Translations under genes and position numbers: made by a program
The notes under the pieces: model-generated
Database searches by the model: none
What the model was told of the DNA's origin: nothing
Seen by the model: only the letters and a program-made list of their open reading frames with translations
Origin: Pelodera strongyloides
Lineage: Eukaryota > Nematoda > Chromadorea > Rhabditida > Rhabditidae
Reading direction: 5' to 3'
Length of the DNA: 64,000 nucleotides
Assembly: GCA_036852015.1 (NCBI GenBank)
Contig: JAANDG010000211.1
Span: 124,001 to 188,000 of the forward strand
Part shown: in pieces, positions 62,174 through 64,000 of the stretch
Layout of the letters: each line of letters opens with the position of its first letter
Numbering within the stretch: the first letter of the stretch is position 1

Positions 62174-63847
62174 CTAGTCAAAAATGGCTATGTGGCGGGC
62201 GACAATTGGGGCGAAACCAGTGAATATTGAACGTGATGACGATGACTGGGACACTGACCCAGATTTTGTTGTGAGTCTTTGTTTTGCGATGGCCGCCAAT
62301 TTATGCTTAACCTAAATGTCTGTTTTTGGATTGCATATACCCAGCAGGTAAGCTTCAAAGTCAAAGAGTCACTTGTATTTTTTTACCCTCGCTGACGAGT
62401 TATATGTATATATGAATACACTTTATTCAGTGTCCCGAGTTTAGGTTTAGGGCGCGTTCGGGATTGATTTTCCGAAAGGAAACCATGCAAATTTATCGTT
62501 CGGGATGGACATTTGGAAACGTTCTAATGCTTGGAGAAAACAAAAAAATACAGTATGAATCAGCCAAACCATGAACGCGCCCTTAATTAAGAATCGTGTG
62601 CTTTGTTCGTCCGATCATCCCTCGGACTTGTCTTTTATATTAATTAAACTCATGTATTTTCAGAATGATGTCACAGAAAAGGAGCAACGATGGGGTTCTA
62701 AAAATATCGAAGGGTCTGGACACCAAGAATCCGTGAATTTGTCACAACTTCGAAATAATATTGTAAAGGTATGTGCATCTACATTTGGTTTTTGTCTTTG
62801 ATGAGTAGAAGAGTCAAAAGTGTCGTCGTAAATAGGACCTATTTACTTTCGCTCCACTATTTTAGTATTTATTTTGGGCCATGTGTGAAACTATACCTTG
62901 ACGGGTTCTGGCATTTTTTCGTGCATCTTAATTTCTTAATTTAAATTAAGTGTTAGGTGTCTTGAGACGTCAAGCTGTGCCTGTGTCTATTCTGTCTGTG
63001 GTGTATTCCCTCTGCAATGTGCTCACTTATCATTATTGTTTGTGGAACTAATGATAAATCCAGAGGACGCATTCAGCAACACGCAGGGAGCCCTCCCTGG
63101 CCTCCCCGGGGAGCTAAAAAGATATTCAGAGCGCTCGTGATCGTGACCCTGACTGAGGAGGGCTCCCTGTGTTTTGGTGAATACGGCCTCTGGAATACTG
63201 AATGCATTGCTCGCGAGATGCAGAGAAAATTCATAAAAAAATATTTTTTAATTTATTTAAAGGGACAGGCCCATCAAAGTAAACCTATATTTACGATACG
63301 TCCATAGTGACTATCAAGCATTTTTATTACAATATATACAAACTAAATTTCACATTTATTTGTCATGGAAAACTTTTTTCCGATGCGCTCAGCTTAAATG
63401 TATACCGTAAAGCCGCAAATATCCTTGTCGTCAATGCAAATTTATCGTGAAATTATAATGCGATTAAAATTTGCATATATATCTTTGAAGTCTGCAGTTT
63501 TATGGTATACATATGCGTTGAGCGCATTGGAAAAAAGTTGTCTACGGCGAATAATGGTGAAATTTAGTTTGTATATATTGTAATAAAAATGCTTGATAGT
63601 CATTATGAACGTATCGTAAATAGAGGTTTATTTTGATGGGCCTGTCCCTTTAAGTATGCACATTTTTTCTCAATCAATATTTTCAACATTTAGGCTGACG
63701 TTGTTGCCCAGGAACGAACTTTGGCCCAAATGCCCAAAGCTAGCGATGGCTATGGCGGGAAATTTGGCGTTCAAACAGATCGCGTTGACAAAAGTGCCCT
63801 CGGTTGGGAGGAAAAGAGTGCCGTGGCCCCACATGAAAGCCAGACAG
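62174..63847 (+). CDS. CTTN: Cortactin, first three coding exons (continues past window)
   Basis: Cortactin binds and activates Arp2/3 and stabilises branched actin at the cell cortex. Exons: 62184-62270 (ATG), 62664-62768, 63694-63847. The start [11 protein letters not shown] leads to the acidic Arp2/3-binding motif [12 protein letters not shown]. Then come [20 protein letters not shown] and the first actin-binding repeat, [20 protein letters not shown]. All phases agree. The ATG lies 10 bases after TTCTATTCTAG, a good SL trans-splice acceptor. The SH3 end is beyond the window. Intron 2 carries two mobile elements. Confidence 0.93.
62447..62586. mobile_element. MITE with GGGCGCGTTC ends
   Basis: TTAGGGCGCGTTCGGG at the left and CATGAACGCGCCCTTAA at the right form a short inverted repeat in cortactin intron 1. 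Confidence 0.55.
63060..63193. mobile_element. GGCC-type inverted-repeat element
   Basis: CCAGAGGACGCATTCAGCAACACGCAGGGAG-type left end (first part CAGAGGACGCATTC) and GGTGAATACGGCCTCTGG right end; the interior has GAGCCCTCCC and GGAGGGCTCC inverted. Confidence 0.7.
63257..63653. mobile_element. Full-length TTAA foldback element, 397 bp
   Basis: Begins TTAAAGGGACAGGCCCATCA and ends TGATGGGCCTGTCCCTTTAA. Each half is close to the reverse complement of the other, including CTATCAAGCATTTTTATTAC and its complement. No coding capacity. The partial copy at 3690-3953 matches its right half. Confidence 0.88.
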
Positions 63848-64000
63848 GTATCTATCTATTTATAATAATGATATTTATTAATACCATAAATATCCCAAAA
63901 GGTTATAAAAACACAAACTGTACTGAATGGGACCTTTTCCATCGATTTATTCCTTTATTATTGATTCCGTTTCGGTCTCACGTCTCACTTCGAATATGAT

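Overview
This window is eukaryotic and almost certainly from a nematode. Three sequence facts support this. A 22-base stretch at 61965-61986 (minus strand) equals the nematode spliced leader SL1. The central gene is a germline DEAD-box helicase built like nematode GLH proteins: an FGG-repeat N-terminus, four CCHC zinc knuckles, a helicase core and an acidic -DEDWC end. The short TTAGGC runs match the nematode telomere unit but are weak evidence. A cortactin gene at the right edge is unexpected, because to my knowledge C. elegans has none; an early-branching lineage is possible. Genes are intron-rich (exons of 35-300 bases, acceptors TTTTAG or TTTCAG), and introns and intergenic DNA are full of small foldback elements.

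Layout. 332-20306 (+): exocyst subunit Sec6/EXOC3 in 24 exons, lacking only its first residues. 22271-23671 (-): a small coiled-coil gene. 24.9-32.0 kb: a tandem array of exon-like modules with good splice sites but in-frame stops, carrying two 16-bp minisatellites and G-rich repeats. 33745-36428 (-): an unrecognised secreted protein with a mucin-like threonine tract. 38976-47206 (-): the GLH/Vasa helicase. 48257-48876 (-): a tentative small gene. 48990-50830: a 129-bp hairpin minisatellite of about 14 units. 51279-53207: a nearly perfect inverted repeat with two 605-bp arms. 55672-56475 (+): a probable spliced noncoding or decayed transcript. 57938-61986 (-): an intact-looking two-ORF LINE whose 5' end is exactly SL1. 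62184 to the right edge (+): the first three coding exons of cortactin.

The genes are not an operon-like functional set: vesicle tethering (Sec6), germ-granule RNA helicase (GLH) and Arp2/3-cortical actin (cortactin) are neighbours without an obvious common pathway. The most unusual signals are the SL1-tipped LINE, introns whose reading frame needs one extra G at the boundary, and the exon-like module array. All gene models were made by eye from splice signals, phase and recalled family similarity; none was checked against transcripts or a database.
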